Part shown: positions 30,315-41,197 of the stretch, one piece after another
Layout: each line of letters starts with the position of its first letter
Position numbering within the stretch: the first letter of the stretch is position 1
Source: an uncultured Anaerolineales bacterium
Lineage (GTDB): Bacteria > Chloroflexota > Anaerolineae > Anaerolineales > UBA6663
Direction of reading: 5' to 3'
Length of the DNA: 64,000 bases
Assembly: GCA_937952305.1 (NCBI GenBank)
Contig: CALFZO010000158.1
Location: 50,629 to 114,628, forward strand
Notes under the pieces: generated by a model
The model's input: only the letters and a program-made list of their open reading frames with translations
Database searches by the model: none
Told to the model about the DNA's origin: nothing
Made by a program: the position numbers and the translations under genes

Positions 30315-31055
30315 ATGACGCGTTTAGCCATCTTGTCTGATATCCACGGTCACGCGATCGCGCTGGAAGCGGTGTTGGCTGACATCGATCGCCAGGGCGT
30401 CGACGGACTGATCTGCCTGGGCGATGTGGCCACGCTCGGCCCGCAGCCGGCCGAGGTCCTGGCCAGCCTGCGCGCCCGCCGCTGCCCGTGCGTCCTCGGC
30501 AACCACGACGAAGCGCTGCTCCACCCGGAGCGGGCCCAGGCCCTGCACATCCCGGCGCGGCTCAATCCGGCCCTGACCTGGTGCGCCGAGCGCCTCACGG
30601 AGGCCGACTGGGCGTTCCTGCGCGCCTGCCGGCCGGTGTGGGAGCTGCCGGTGGGGCCAGGCACCGACCTGCTGGCGTATCACGGCTCGCCGCTCTCGAA
30701 CACGGACTCGCTCCTGGCCACCACGCCCAGCGGCGACCTCGACCGTTGGCTGTGCCACCCGACGGCGAAGCTGTTTGTCGGCGGGCACACGCACTTGCAG
30801 ATGCTGCGCCAGGAGTCCGGCCGGTACGTCTTCAACGCCGGCAGTGTGGGCAGCGCCTTCAAAGCTCCGCCACGGCCGGAGCAGCCGACGCCCAGCCTTC
30901 TGCCCTGGGCCGAGTATGCGCTGGTGACGTGGGACCGCGGCCTGGTCGGGATCGACCTGCGCCAGGTGCCCTTCGATCTGGCCGCCTTCGCGGCGCTGAC
31001 GGCCGCCAGCGATCTGCCCTTGCGGGGCTGGTGGCTGCAGCAATACGCCGCGTGA
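30315..31055 (+). CDS. Calcineurin-like metallophosphoesterase (YfcE/MJ0936-like)
   Basis: 246 residues starting at MTRLAILSDIHGHAIAL; the open frame upstream is not family-like. Metal-ligand motifs are in order: SDIHG, CLGDVATLGP, LGNHDEAL, LAYHGSP and GGHTHLQM, and the fold ends with NAGSVG. This small class hydrolyses phosphodiesters or phosphomonoesters with two metal ions. The substrate is unknown. It is convergent with the aldo/keto reductase gene. Confidence 0.88.
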   Translation: MTRLAILSDIHGHAIALEAVLADIDRQGVDGLICLGDVATLGPQPAEVLASLRARRCPCVLGNHDEALLHPERAQALHIPARLNPALTWCAERLTEADWAFLRACRPVWELPVGPGTDLLAYHGSPLSNTDSLLATTPSGDLDRWLCHPTAKLFVGGHTHLQMLRQESGRYVFNAGSVGSAFKAPPRPEQPTPSLLPWAEYALVTWDRGLVGIDLRQVPFDLAAFAALTAASDLPLRGWWLQQYAA

Positions 31056-31069
31056 GCCAGCTGCCCGGT

Positions 31070-32029
31070 TCAGGGCAGGGCTTGGCCGCGGGCCTCCCCC
31101 AAGAGCGCGTACCACTCCTCGCGTGATAAGCTGACCGTGTCCGCCAGGCTGGCCGCCCGGATGCGTTCCGGCCGGGTGGAGCCGAGGATCGGCTGGATTC
31201 CGGCGGGGTGGCGCAGCAGCCAGGCCACCGCGATCGCTTCCGGGCTGGTCTGCTTCTGCTCCGCCAACTGCGCGATCAACGCGGCGCCCAGCTGCCCGGC
31301 CTTCAGCAGTTGGCCGCCGGCCAGCGGCGCCCAGGCCTGCACCAGGATGCGGCGCAGGCGGCAGTAATCCAGCGTCCCAGCCGCCAGCGCGCTGGCGGCG
31401 CCGGCCCCGGCCCGGTTGGCCACCACGCCTTCGACCATGAGCTGCGAGTGGGTGAGGCTGAGTTCCAGCTGATTGACCACCAGCGGCTGCGCGACGGCGG
31501 CCTGCAGCAGTTCGATCTGCGCGGGCGTGTGGTTGCTGACGCCAAAATAGCGGACCTTGCCGGCCGCGTGCAGTTCGGCGAAGGCGCGGGCCACCTCCTC
31601 CGGCTCAACCAGCGGGTCCGGCCGATGCAGCAGCAGCAGGTCGAGGTAATCCGTCTGCAGGCGCCGCAGGCTGGTCTCTACGGATCGGACAATGTGGCTG
31701 TAGCTGAAATCGTAGCGCTGCGGGTCGGCGGCGGCCGGCTCGCCCTGGAAGCGGATGCCGCACTTGGTTTGCAGGACCAGGCGCGGCCGCAGGCCGGGCG
31801 CGGACTTCAGGAAGTCGCCGAAGACGCTCTCGGACTTGCCGCGCGTGTAGATGTCGGCGTGGTCGAAGAGCGTGATGCCGGCGTCCAGCGCGGTCTGGAT
31901 GGCGCGGAACGCGGTCTGGCGCTCGGCTTCGGTCAGGGGCGCGTCATCCCAACGGCCGCCGATCTGCATGCAGCCGTAGGCAAGCCGGGAGACAACTAGA
32001 TCCGTGCGGGGGAGGGTGTAAGTCTGCAT
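31070..32029 (-). CDS. Aldo/keto reductase
   Basis: 319 residues, a complete (beta/alpha)8 aldo/keto reductase. Catalytic tetrad candidates: Asp and Tyr in LFDHADIYTRG, Lys in LQTKCGI, His in LLLLHRPDPL. The C-terminal NADPH-binding pattern is ILGSTRPERI. It resembles the YdhF-like group of oxidoreductases that reduce aldehydes or ketones with NADPH. The physiological substrate is not evident. It appears monocistronic, with the DUF5995 gene 112 bases upstream on the same strand. Confidence 0.9.
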   Translation of the reverse strand: MQTYTLPRTDLVVSRLAYGCMQIGGRWDDAPLTEAERQTAFRAIQTALDAGITLFDHADIYTRGKSESVFGDFLKSAPGLRPRLVLQTKCGIRFQGEPAAADPQRYDFSYSHIVRSVETSLRRLQTDYLDLLLLHRPDPLVEPEEVARAFAELHAAGKVRYFGVSNHTPAQIELLQAAVAQPLVVNQLELSLTHSQLMVEGVVANRAGAGAASALAAGTLDYCRLRRILVQAWAPLAGGQLLKAGQLGAALIAQLAEQKQTSPEAIAVAWLLRHPAGIQPILGSTRPERIRAASLADTVSLSREEWYALLGEARGQALP

Positions 32030-32141
32030 GGTGGTGTTTAGCTCGCGTAGCCTCTGTTGGTCAGGCGCCCCGTTCCCAAGGCGTTGGGATCCGGCCTCGC
32101 CGGGCGGCTGGCCCGCCCAAGCGCTGATCTGGCGGCTGGCC

Positions 32142-32876
32142 TCACCGGCCGCCCGTGGTCAAGCTGTCCTGGCGCAGGCCGCCGGCCGGCCGCAGCAGGA
32201 TGAACTCGCCGAGGCGCACCGCGTCGTGCTCCACCGCGCTGACCAGCTCGGCCCGCTGCCCGGGTGAAGCGGCCTCCAGCAGTCGGCCGGCGTGGCGCCA
32301 GACGCCCTCGCGCCAATGCGTGATCACGCGCGAGATGAGGAGTTCGTCCACGGGGCCGAGCACCTGGTCCAGCCAGTCCAGGCCCGGCATGGCCGGCTCC
32401 AGGATCTGATCCTGGACCGCGTCGATGGTCCGGCCGATGATGGCGTTGACCTGGCTGTGGTCGGCGTAGCGGGCCTCGCGCTGGCCCGGCGAGAGGCCGG
32501 CCCAGTCCGGCTGCAGCAGGTCTTCGAGGGTCAGGACCAGGTCATAGTTGATGTGGGCGTTGACGCCCAGGAGCAAAAGCTGCAACGCCGTGGTCTGCGG
32601 CTGGCGGGTCGCCGCGAAGGCCAATTGCCAGACCACCGGGGCTGTCGCGGGCGCCTGCTCATGGGCCTCCAGCGCCACGAAGTAGTAATCGGCAAAGCGG
32701 TGCAGCAGCCGTTCCACCCAGGCCGGGTCCGCGAACTCCCCGCGCGCGATGGCGGCGAGCATGTTAGCCGTCATCATTCGGTAGCAGCGCAGGAACGTGG
32801 CGCGGCGGTCGGCGCGGGCTTCCCAGGTCTGGGTCAGGGCGTCCATGCGCGCGAGCAGTTGGGTCTCAGACAGCAC
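32142..32876 (-). CDS. DUF5995-family protein
   Basis: 244 residues from the GTG at 32876, which has GGAGG 9 bases upstream; a longer frame from ATG lacks a ribosome site. Mostly helical, with the segment LLLLGVNAHINYDLVLTLEDLL typical of DUF5995, and conserved His residues (RFADYYFVALEAHEQ, DHSQVNAIIG, VITHWREGVWRHAGRLL) that suggest a metal-binding helical bundle. No biochemical function is known to me. Confidence 0.7.
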   Translation of the reverse strand: MLSETQLLARMDALTQTWEARADRRATFLRCYRMMTANMLAAIARGEFADPAWVERLLHRFADYYFVALEAHEQAPATAPVVWQLAFAATRQPQTTALQLLLLGVNAHINYDLVLTLEDLLQPDWAGLSPGQREARYADHSQVNAIIGRTIDAVQDQILEPAMPGLDWLDQVLGPVDELLISRVITHWREGVWRHAGRLLEAASPGQRAELVSAVEHDAVRLGEFILLRPAGGLRQDSLTTGGR

Positions 32877-32980
32877 TCGGTTGTCCCTCCTGGTGGTGAG
32901 CGGCGGGCCGGCGGCGCGGCCCACAGGATAACACGGCCGGCTGGATCCCGGGGCCGGGTCCGCCCTGGCGCTCCAGAAAA

Positions 32981-33009
32981 TTGCCAGATTGTCCCGCTGG
33001 CCGTATCAT
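32981..33009 (+). promoter_or_regulatory. Sigma-70-type promoter giving a leaderless alpha/beta hydrolase mRNA
   Basis: TTGCCA at 32981-32986, a 17-base spacer, and TATCAT at 33004-33009. The predicted start point, 7 bases on, is the A of the ATG at 33016, so the transcript would have no leader. There is no Shine-Dalgarno site, in agreement. Confidence 0.6.
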
Positions 33010-33015
33010 CACTCC

Positions 33016-34011
33016 ATGAACACCGCGTCACTTAACTCAAGGCGCCGCTGGGGGCGCCGCCTAATCATTGTGGTGCTCGGCCTGGCCGGGCTGGTGCTCG
33101 GCGGCCCATTCCTGGTGCCGGTGCCGCCGCTGGACGGCCTGGTGCCGGCCCAATCCCTGGCCGAGCCGGAGAGCGCCTTCGTCAACGTTAACGGCCTGGA
33201 CGTCCATCTGAAAAAGAGCGGCGCTGGCGACCGCGTGCTCGTCCTGATCCACGGCTTCACGGCCAGCACCTTCACCTGGCGCGAGGTGCAGGCGCCGCTG
33301 GGCGCGCTGGGCACCGTCCTCGCCTTTGACCGGCCCGGCTTCGGCCTCACCGAGCGCCCGCTGCCGGGCGACTGGTCCGGCCCCAGCCCCTACACGCCGG
33401 AGGCGGCCGCCGATCTGGTGATCGGCCTGCTCGACCACTACGGCGTGGAACGCGCGATCCTGGTGGGCAATTCGGCCGGCGGCGCGCTGGCCGCCTACAC
33501 GGCGCTGCGCTACCCGGAGCGGGTGGAGGCGCTCGCCCTCCTGGACGCGCCCGTCTATTCGGTCGGCGGCGGCTCGCCGGCCTTCCTGTTGCCGGTCCTC
33601 AACTCGCCGCAGGTGCGGCACATCGGGCCGTTGATCGCGCGCGGCTTCATCGGCAACCTGCCGGAGCTGGTGCGTTCGTTCTGGCATGACCCGGCGCGTG
33701 TGACGCCCGCCATCCTGGCCGGGTATCAGCGGCCGTTCACGGTGGAAAACTGGGACCGGGCCTTCTGGGAGGTGTTCGCCAACAGCCGGGCGCTGGAGCT
33801 GGCGCCGCGCGTGCCGGAGCTGACGCTGCCGGTGCTGGTGGTGACCGGCGCCGAGGATGTGACTGTGCCGGCCGAGCAGAGCGAGCGCCTGGCCCGCGCC
33901 CTGCCGAACGCCGACTTCGCCGCGCTGCCGGACTGCGGCCATCTGCCGCAGGAGGAATGCCCGGATGCGCTGCTGGCGGCGCTGACCGCCTTTATTCAGT
34001 CCTTGCCCTGA
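33016..34011 (+). CDS. Alpha/beta hydrolase with N-terminal membrane anchor
   Basis: 331 residues. A basic N-terminus (RRRWGRR) and a hydrophobic helix at about 16-37 form a signal anchor, so the enzyme probably acts outside the membrane. Oxyanion region VLIHGFTAS; nucleophile Ser in VGNSAGG; catalytic Asp probably in VTGAEDVTVP; His in DCGHLPQEE. It is a carboxylesterase or epoxide/haloalkane hydrolase-like enzyme; substrate unknown. The in-frame ATG at 32989 lies before the predicted promoter start, so 33016 was chosen. Confidence 0.88.
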   Translation: MNTASLNSRRRWGRRLIIVVLGLAGLVLGGPFLVPVPPLDGLVPAQSLAEPESAFVNVNGLDVHLKKSGAGDRVLVLIHGFTASTFTWREVQAPLGALGTVLAFDRPGFGLTERPLPGDWSGPSPYTPEAAADLVIGLLDHYGVERAILVGNSAGGALAAYTALRYPERVEALALLDAPVYSVGGGSPAFLLPVLNSPQVRHIGPLIARGFIGNLPELVRSFWHDPARVTPAILAGYQRPFTVENWDRAFWEVFANSRALELAPRVPELTLPVLVVTGAEDVTVPAEQSERLARALPNADFAALPDCGHLPQEECPDALLAALTAFIQSLP

Positions 34012-34031
34012 AGTCTTTGTCGGAGGTGACG

Positions 34032-34847
34032 ATGCCCACACCTGATGCGCCCAACGACTATGTGCTCGACGAGGCCACCGGCAAGATGGTGCGCCTGCGC
34101 CCGGAGACGCCCGGCGATCAGGCCGCGGCCATCGCCAGCGGCGTTTATCTGCTGGCGATGCTGGCCGTGTTCTTCTGGCAGCTCTTCGACGTCTGGGTCG
34201 GGCGCTATACGCTGGCGCTCTGGCTTGGTTATGGGGATCGCCTGGAAGCGGTGGCCGACCCGCTCTTCCGCTTAATCGCCTACGCCATCGTCGGCGGCGG
34301 GCTGGGCGGCACCGTCAACGGCATCCGCAGCCTGTTGGCCTGGCACGTGGAGTGGGGGGCTTTCGAGCAGCGTTACCTGTGGAAGTACCTGACCATGCCC
34401 TGGCTGGGCGCCACGCTGGCCTTGTTCGTCTTCGCCCTGGTCCGCAGCGGCGTGGCCGTGGTCGGCGGCGACATGGTGCCTCAGGATGGCGATCTGCGTC
34501 AGAGCCTGTCCACGCTCATCCTCGGCATCCTGTCCGGCTATGGCGCGCGCGAGGTCTTCATCTGGCTGGACGCCCAGGTCACGCGCATGTTCAAGGTCGC
34601 GCCGCCGGTCGAGCGGGAAGTGCCCAAACTGCTCGGGCTGACGCGCCCCGAGGCGGAGAAGATCCTGGCGGCCAGCGATCTGCGGCTGGGCACGGTGGAG
34701 GAGGCCGAGGTCGAGAGCGACGCCGAGGTCGACCGGATCATCCGCCAGGCGCCGGTGCCGCCGCAAGTGTTGACCCGCGGCCGGGCCGTCGACGTCACCT
34801 TTGGCCGGCGCACCCTGCCCGGCGACGGCTTTGGCGGCGGGCAGTGA
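34032..34847 (+). CDS. Membrane protein with C-terminal PASTA domain
   Basis: 271 residues from the ATG at 34032, preceded by GGAGGTGA. Three hydrophobic stretches (about 35-58, 78-98 and 118-140, with further hydrophobic sequence to about 180), then a soluble C-terminus with one PASTA repeat (VPKLLGLTRPEAEKILAASDL ... VDVTFG). PASTA repeats usually bind muropeptides or help dimerisation in PknB-type kinases and PBPs; no kinase is attached here. It lies 20 bases after the hydrolase gene and 21 bases before glgX. Confidence 0.7.
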   Translation: MPTPDAPNDYVLDEATGKMVRLRPETPGDQAAAIASGVYLLAMLAVFFWQLFDVWVGRYTLALWLGYGDRLEAVADPLFRLIAYAIVGGGLGGTVNGIRSLLAWHVEWGAFEQRYLWKYLTMPWLGATLALFVFALVRSGVAVVGGDMVPQDGDLRQSLSTLILGILSGYGAREVFIWLDAQVTRMFKVAPPVEREVPKLLGLTRPEAEKILAASDLRLGTVEEAEVESDAEVDRIIRQAPVPPQVLTRGRAVDVTFGRRTLPGDGFGGGQ

Positions 34848-34868
34848 TGCCGGCCGGGGAGGTGCTGC

Positions 34869-36932
<2,064 letters not shown>

Positions 36933-36944
36933 GGCCAGGGCCGC

Positions 36945-38303
36945 ATGGACCTGGATCCAGAAAGCCGCGAGAGCTCGTCCCCCCTCACCACCCGCGCCAT
37001 CGCGGCTGGGCTGCAGGGCCGTTACTGTGAGACGTACCCGCTGGCGGGCTGGCAGCGGGCGGGCCTGACGGTGCTCGGCGCTTTGCCGCAAGCGGCGGCG
37101 CGCTTTCTGATCCCGCGTCTGCAGACCGATCAGGCTCTCACGGCCGCGCAGGCGAGCGCGTTGACGCTGGAGGCGCTGGCGGCGGCCCGGCTGCGCGACT
37201 ACGCCGATCTGCCTGGACGCTTTCCCGTGATCACGGTCGGCGCCGCCTTGAGCGGCCCGGTGGCGCATCTCTCGTTGGCCCTGGGCGGCCCCTTCCTGCC
37301 GCAGGCCTTCGTCCTCACCTTGCGCGGCGGCTCGCTCACCGGCGCCGTGCGCACCTACTTCCAACGCTCGGCCGACCTGGCCCGGCATCTGGCGCGCGCT
37401 AATCCGCAGGCGCTGGTCATCCAGCACTATGACCCCGTCCACGACGGCTGGCTGACGCGCTGGCTCAACCATTTGCGCCTTAAGCTCCTGGATCTGCCGG
37501 CCGTCTACGCCGACTTCATCCGCGCGCGGCTGCAGCCCGGCGGCGCGCTGGTGTACTTCGACTCGGCCGCCGCCTGGCTGCGCCACCGCATCGGTGAGCG
37601 CCACGTCTTTCAGGTGGGCGGCTGGGGCGGTCTGCCGCCCGAGGAATTCCTGGCCGGCAGCCCGCGCTTGCGGCAGAGCGCGGCCGGCGAGGGGCTGACC
37701 GAGTTCGACTGGCGCCTGGCCGAGTACCCCGTGGAGCGCGGGCCAGAGTCGGAGTGGGGCAGCGAGCCGGGCTTGGGCGAGGCCTTGGAGGCTTTCGCGC
37801 GGCGCGAGGGCTACCGGTTCGTGCGGCTGGCCTTCCCGGAGCCGCATGCGCTTTCGCGGCTGGCCTTTCAGGCGGTGGCGCTGCGCCTGGCGCAGGCGGG
37901 CCGCGCCCCGGCCGGCGTCCTGGTCGAGATGTTCACGCAGTTCGACGCCACGGCCGTGGTGCGGGCTGACCTCCTGCCGCTGTGGCTGGTCTTCAACACC
38001 TCCGACGCCGTCGCCTTCCTGCGCCAGATGCGCCCGGAGTTCCCGGCTGGTGGGCCAGTCTTTTTCTCACCGCTGGCCACCTTCTCCCGAACGCCAGACT
38101 TGGTGCCGTGGCCGGAATGGGCGGCGGCGCTGGAGGGTCTGCGCTGGACCAACATCGGCGCCCGGCCCAGCCACTACCCGGCCGATGCCCGGGCCTTGTT
38201 GCATTGGGCCCGGCCCCTGCGGGCCTGGTGTGAGGCCAATGCCCGCCCGCCCGCGCCCTTGCTCGGGGTCGAGGCTTTGGCCGAACTGGCCGCCGCGCGT
38301 TGA
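36945..38303 (+). CDS. Hypothetical protein, 452 residues
   Basis: A long frame with steady high-GC codon use, 12 bases after glgX. I do not recognise a family. The middle part (PGGALVYFDSAAAWLRHRIGERHVFQVGGWGGLPPEEF) resembles an acceptor-binding region after a methyltransferase motif, but no glycine-rich SAM loop is visible. The C-terminal half has regular alpha/beta character (VLVEMFTQFDAT, LPLWLVFNTSDAV). No signal peptide or clear membrane helix. Probably cytosolic; function unknown. Confidence 0.6.
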   Translation: MDLDPESRESSSPLTTRAIAAGLQGRYCETYPLAGWQRAGLTVLGALPQAAARFLIPRLQTDQALTAAQASALTLEALAAARLRDYADLPGRFPVITVGAALSGPVAHLSLALGGPFLPQAFVLTLRGGSLTGAVRTYFQRSADLARHLARANPQALVIQHYDPVHDGWLTRWLNHLRLKLLDLPAVYADFIRARLQPGGALVYFDSAAAWLRHRIGERHVFQVGGWGGLPPEEFLAGSPRLRQSAAGEGLTEFDWRLAEYPVERGPESEWGSEPGLGEALEAFARREGYRFVRLAFPEPHALSRLAFQAVALRLAQAGRAPAGVLVEMFTQFDATAVVRADLLPLWLVFNTSDAVAFLRQMRPEFPAGGPVFFSPLATFSRTPDLVPWPEWAAALEGLRWTNIGARPSHYPADARALLHWARPLRAWCEANARPPAPLLGVEALAELAAAR

Positions 38304-38363
38304 TTGGCGCGAGTATTTGCAATAGAGATATCGCCGATTAGATCGGGACGGCGCTATCCGCGC

Positions 38364-38369
38364 TACAAT
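38364..38369 (+). promoter_or_regulatory. Candidate -10 box (TACAAT) for the S51-like peptidase gene
   Basis: TACAAT lies 28 bases before the chosen start at 38397, with AAGGA between them. No good -35 hexamer was found at standard spacing. Confidence 0.35.
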
Positions 38370-38396
38370 CCTGGCCGTGCCTGGAAGGATTGGGCG

Positions 38397-39470
38397 ATGG
38401 CGGCTATGAGTCCACTGACCACACCTGGCGAGGCCAGCCCCGGTCTGGTGATCCTCTTTGGTTCCGGCGAAACCTCGGCCAGCGGCAGCAAAATCTTTCA
38501 GAGCCTGGCCCCGCGCCTGGCGCGGCCGTTACGCATCGCCGTGCTGGAGACGCCGGCGGGCTTCGAACTGAATTCGGCCCAGGTGGCCGGGCGGGTGGCC
38601 GAGTTCTTGAGGGTGCGCCTGCAAAACGACCGGCCGCAGGTGGACGTGATCCCGGCCCGCAAGCGGGGCACGGCCTTCAGCCCGGACGATCCGGCCTTGG
38701 CCGCTCCCGTGCGGGCGGCCAGCCTGGTGTTCATGGGCGCCGGCAGCCCGACCTATGCGGCCCGGCAGCTGCGCGGCAGCGTGGTTTGGCAGACGGTGTT
38801 GGCCGCACACCGGTTGGGAACGGCCGTGGCGCTGGCCAGCGCGGCCACGCTGGCGGCCAGCACCCAGACCCTGCCGGTCTACGAGATTTACAAGGCTGGC
38901 GCCGACCCACACTGGCTGGCCGGGCTGGATTTCCTGGCCGCCTACGGCCTGCCGCTGGTGATCATCCCGCATTGGAACAACGCCGAAGGCGGGGCCGAGT
39001 TGGACACCAGCCACTGTTTCATGGGCCGCGAGCGCTTTGCGGACCTGGTCCGGCAGCTGCCGCCCGACGTGCCTATCGTCGGCCTGGACGAACACACCGC
39101 CCTGGTCATCGATTTGGCGCGCGGCGTCTGCGACGTGATGGGGACGGGCGGCGTCACGCTGGTCCGCCAGGGCGCCACGGAGCGTTGGGCTAACCGCACG
39201 ACTTTCCCGCTGGCGGAGTTGGGCCGCTATCATCTGCCGGCGGTCCCGGCGGGTGTCGCCGCCGGCGTGTGGAGCGCCGCTCAGGCGGAGCGTCTCGCTC
39301 CAGCCCCGGCCGCCAGCTTGCCGCCGGAGGTCGAGGCCCTGGTCGCCGCGCGCCAGACGGCGCGGGCCGCCAAGGACTGGAAGCAGGCCGACGCCGTGCG
39401 CGCCCGGCTTCAGGCGCTGGGTTGGCAGGTGAAGGATACGCCGCAGGGGCCGGTGGTGGAGAGTCTGTAA
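38397..39470 (+). CDS. Peptidase S51/cyanophycinase-like protein with a cysteinyl-tRNA-synthetase-type C-terminal tail
   Basis: 357 residues from the ATG at 38397 (AAGGA 8 bases upstream); a further in-frame extension lacks a ribosome site. The first about 290 residues resemble the S51/type-1 glutamine amidotransferase fold: LVILFGSGETS, LVFMGAGSPTYAARQL, a likely nucleophile Ser in ALASAATLAAS, and IVGLDEHTALVID. The last about 55 residues (VEALVAARQTARAAKDWKQA..., DAVRARLQALGW, DTPQGP) match the helical C-terminal tail of cysteinyl-tRNA synthetase in order and wording. No synthetase catalytic domain is present. The substrate is unknown; the tail suggests tRNA or protein binding. Confidence 0.75.
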   Translation: MAAMSPLTTPGEASPGLVILFGSGETSASGSKIFQSLAPRLARPLRIAVLETPAGFELNSAQVAGRVAEFLRVRLQNDRPQVDVIPARKRGTAFSPDDPALAAPVRAASLVFMGAGSPTYAARQLRGSVVWQTVLAAHRLGTAVALASAATLAASTQTLPVYEIYKAGADPHWLAGLDFLAAYGLPLVIIPHWNNAEGGAELDTSHCFMGRERFADLVRQLPPDVPIVGLDEHTALVIDLARGVCDVMGTGGVTLVRQGATERWANRTTFPLAELGRYHLPAVPAGVAAGVWSAAQAERLAPAPAASLPPEVEALVAARQTARAAKDWKQADAVRARLQALGWQVKDTPQGPVVESL

Positions 39471-39501
39471 GACCACGCCGGCCGGGCGGGGGCAAATGCG
39501 T

Positions 39502-39507
39502 TAGAAT
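39502..39507 (+). promoter_or_regulatory. Candidate -10 box (TAGAAT) before the DUF423 gene
   Basis: TAGAAT in the 89-base gap upstream of the DUF423 start, 53 bases before the ATG. No matching -35 seen. Low certainty. Confidence 0.25.
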
Positions 39508-39559
39508 CGGTGGGTCGGCCCGCGAGCGGCGCGGACCCTATGTCTCATCCTCTCCAACT

Positions 39560-39931
39560 ATGGACCGTCTCTTTTTCCTCCTGGGCAGTCTGCTGGCCGG
39601 GTTGTCGGTGGCCTTCGGCGCTTTTGGGGCGCATGGGCTGCGGGATCGGATCGACGCCGGGCTGCTGGCCAACTTTGAGACCGGCGCCCGTTATCAGATG
39701 TACCACGCCCTGGCTTTGCTGGCCGTGGCCTGGGCGATCTCGCGTTGGCCCAACCTTAACCTGCCGGTGATCGCCGGCTGGTGTTTCGTGGCCGGGACCG
39801 CTTTGTTTTCGGGCAGCCTGTATGTCATGAGCCTGACCGGCCAGCGCTGGCTGGGGGCCGTTACGCCGTTGGGCGGAGTAGCCTTCCTGGCCGGCTGGGT
39901 CTGTCTGGCCCTGGCCGCCTGGCGCCGATAA
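39560..39931 (+). CDS. DUF423 family inner-membrane protein (YgdD-like)
   Basis: 123 residues with four hydrophobic helices. The family hallmark GAFGAHGL is near the N-terminus, followed by YQMYHALALL and a GSLYVMSLTG segment. The molecular role of this widely conserved family is unknown. It ends 10 bases before the M20 amidohydrolase gene, so the two probably form a short operon ending at the terminator at 41160. Confidence 0.88.
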   Translation: MDRLFFLLGSLLAGLSVAFGAFGAHGLRDRIDAGLLANFETGARYQMYHALALLAVAWAISRWPNLNLPVIAGWCFVAGTALFSGSLYVMSLTGQRWLGAVTPLGGVAFLAGWVCLALAAWRR

Positions 39932-39941
39932 GGAGCAGAAC

Positions 39942-41129
39942 ATGAAGCCGGATTTTCTTGCGCTGGCCGAGCAATTGCTGCCGGAGATGAGCGCGCGGCG
40001 GCGGGATTTCCACCGCCACCCGGAGCTGGGCTTTCAGGAAGTGCGCACCGCCGGCATCGTGGCCCAGGAGCTTAACCGCCTCGGCCTGGAGGTGACCACC
40101 GGCGTCGGCCAGACCGGCGTGGTGGGGATGTTGGAGGGCGACCGGCCCGGCCCCACTATCCTGCTGCGCTTCGACATGGACGCGCTCCCCATCCAGGAAG
40201 CCAACGCCGTGGATTACGCCTCCAAGACGCCGGGCGTCATGCATGCCTGCGGCCACGACGGGCACACGACCATGGGCCTGGCCGTGGCCCAGCTGTTGGC
40301 GCCGCTGCGCGGGCAGTTCGCGGGCGCGCTCAAGTTCGTGTTTCAGCCGGCGGAGGAGGGCCTGGGCGGCGCCGAGGCCATGCTCAAAGACGGTGTGCTG
40401 GATAAGATCGGCCCGGCGGCGGACCGGTCGTTGGCCATGCACCTGTGGAACGAAAAACCGGTCGGCTGGGTGGCGGCCACCGATGGCCCGGCCATGGCGG
40501 CGTCTGAGCGCTTCGTCGTCACATTGCGCGGCCAGGGCGGGCACGGCGCCGCGCCGCACCAGACCAAGGACCCGGTGGTGGCTGCCGCGCACATCATCAC
40601 GGCCCTGCAGACCATCGTCAGCCGCAACGCTAATCCGCTGGAGAGCGCCGTGATCTCGGCGACGATGGTGAAGGGCGGCGAGGCCTTCAACGTCATCCCG
40701 GATTCGGCCACGCTGGGCGGCACCATCCGCACCTTCCGGCCGGGCGTGCGCGATCTGGTGCTGCGCCGGCTGGGGCAGGTGGCCGAAGGCGTGGCGGCCG
40801 CCCTCGAGTGTGAGGCCGCTATCCAGACCTGGCGCGTCACCCCGGCCACCGTCAACGACGCGGCCATGGCCGCCATCGTGCGTGAGCTGGCCGGGTCGCT
40901 GCCCGGCGTCACGCACGTGTCTTCCGACGAGCGCACCATGGGCTCGGAAGACATGGCCTACATGATGGACACGCTCCCGGGCTGTTACTTCTTCGTGGGC
41001 TCCAACAACGCTCAGCGCGGCTTGAACTTCGCCCATCACCACCCGCGCTTTGATTTTGATGAGCAGGCGCTGGTGCTGGGGACCGCGCTGATGGCGCGCG
41101 CGGCCGCCCACTACGTCCTGCCGGATTGA
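39942..41129 (+). CDS. M20D-family amidohydrolase (hippurate/IAA-amino acid hydrolase-like)
   Basis: 395 residues, with AAGGAG upstream. Metal and catalytic motifs: HRHPELGFQE, LRFDMDALPI, HACGHDGHTTM and FQPAEEGLGGAEAM, with the lid/dimer domain at GGHGAAPHQTKDP and ERTMGSEDMAY near the end. Family members cleave N-acyl amino acids or aminoacylated small molecules with two metal ions. No signal peptide, so it is cytosolic. The exact substrate is not predictable. Confidence 0.92.
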   Translation: MKPDFLALAEQLLPEMSARRRDFHRHPELGFQEVRTAGIVAQELNRLGLEVTTGVGQTGVVGMLEGDRPGPTILLRFDMDALPIQEANAVDYASKTPGVMHACGHDGHTTMGLAVAQLLAPLRGQFAGALKFVFQPAEEGLGGAEAMLKDGVLDKIGPAADRSLAMHLWNEKPVGWVAATDGPAMAASERFVVTLRGQGGHGAAPHQTKDPVVAAAHIITALQTIVSRNANPLESAVISATMVKGGEAFNVIPDSATLGGTIRTFRPGVRDLVLRRLGQVAEGVAAALECEAAIQTWRVTPATVNDAAMAAIVRELAGSLPGVTHVSSDERTMGSEDMAYMMDTLPGCYFFVGSNNAQRGLNFAHHHPRFDFDEQALVLGTALMARAAAHYVLPD

Positions 41130-41159
41130 ACCCGGCGGCGTCCCAGCCTGGAAAGAGTC

Positions 41160-41197
41160 AATCGGGCGGCCAAGCTTGGCCGCCCGATTGTTTTTTT
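41160..41197 (+). terminator. Rho-independent terminator after the M20 gene
   Basis: A perfect 12-bp stem (41160-41171 with 41178-41189), loop AAGCTT, then G and seven T (41191-41197). It ends the plus-strand DUF423-M20 unit. The T run overlaps the stop codon of the convergent ABC ATPase gene; on the minus strand the run after the stem is not T-rich, so it works mainly for the plus strand. Confidence 0.92.

Noticed and set aside
38397..39470. Cysteinyl-tRNA synthetase
   Set aside because: Only the C-terminal tail is similar; the catalytic HIGH and KMSKS motifs are absent.
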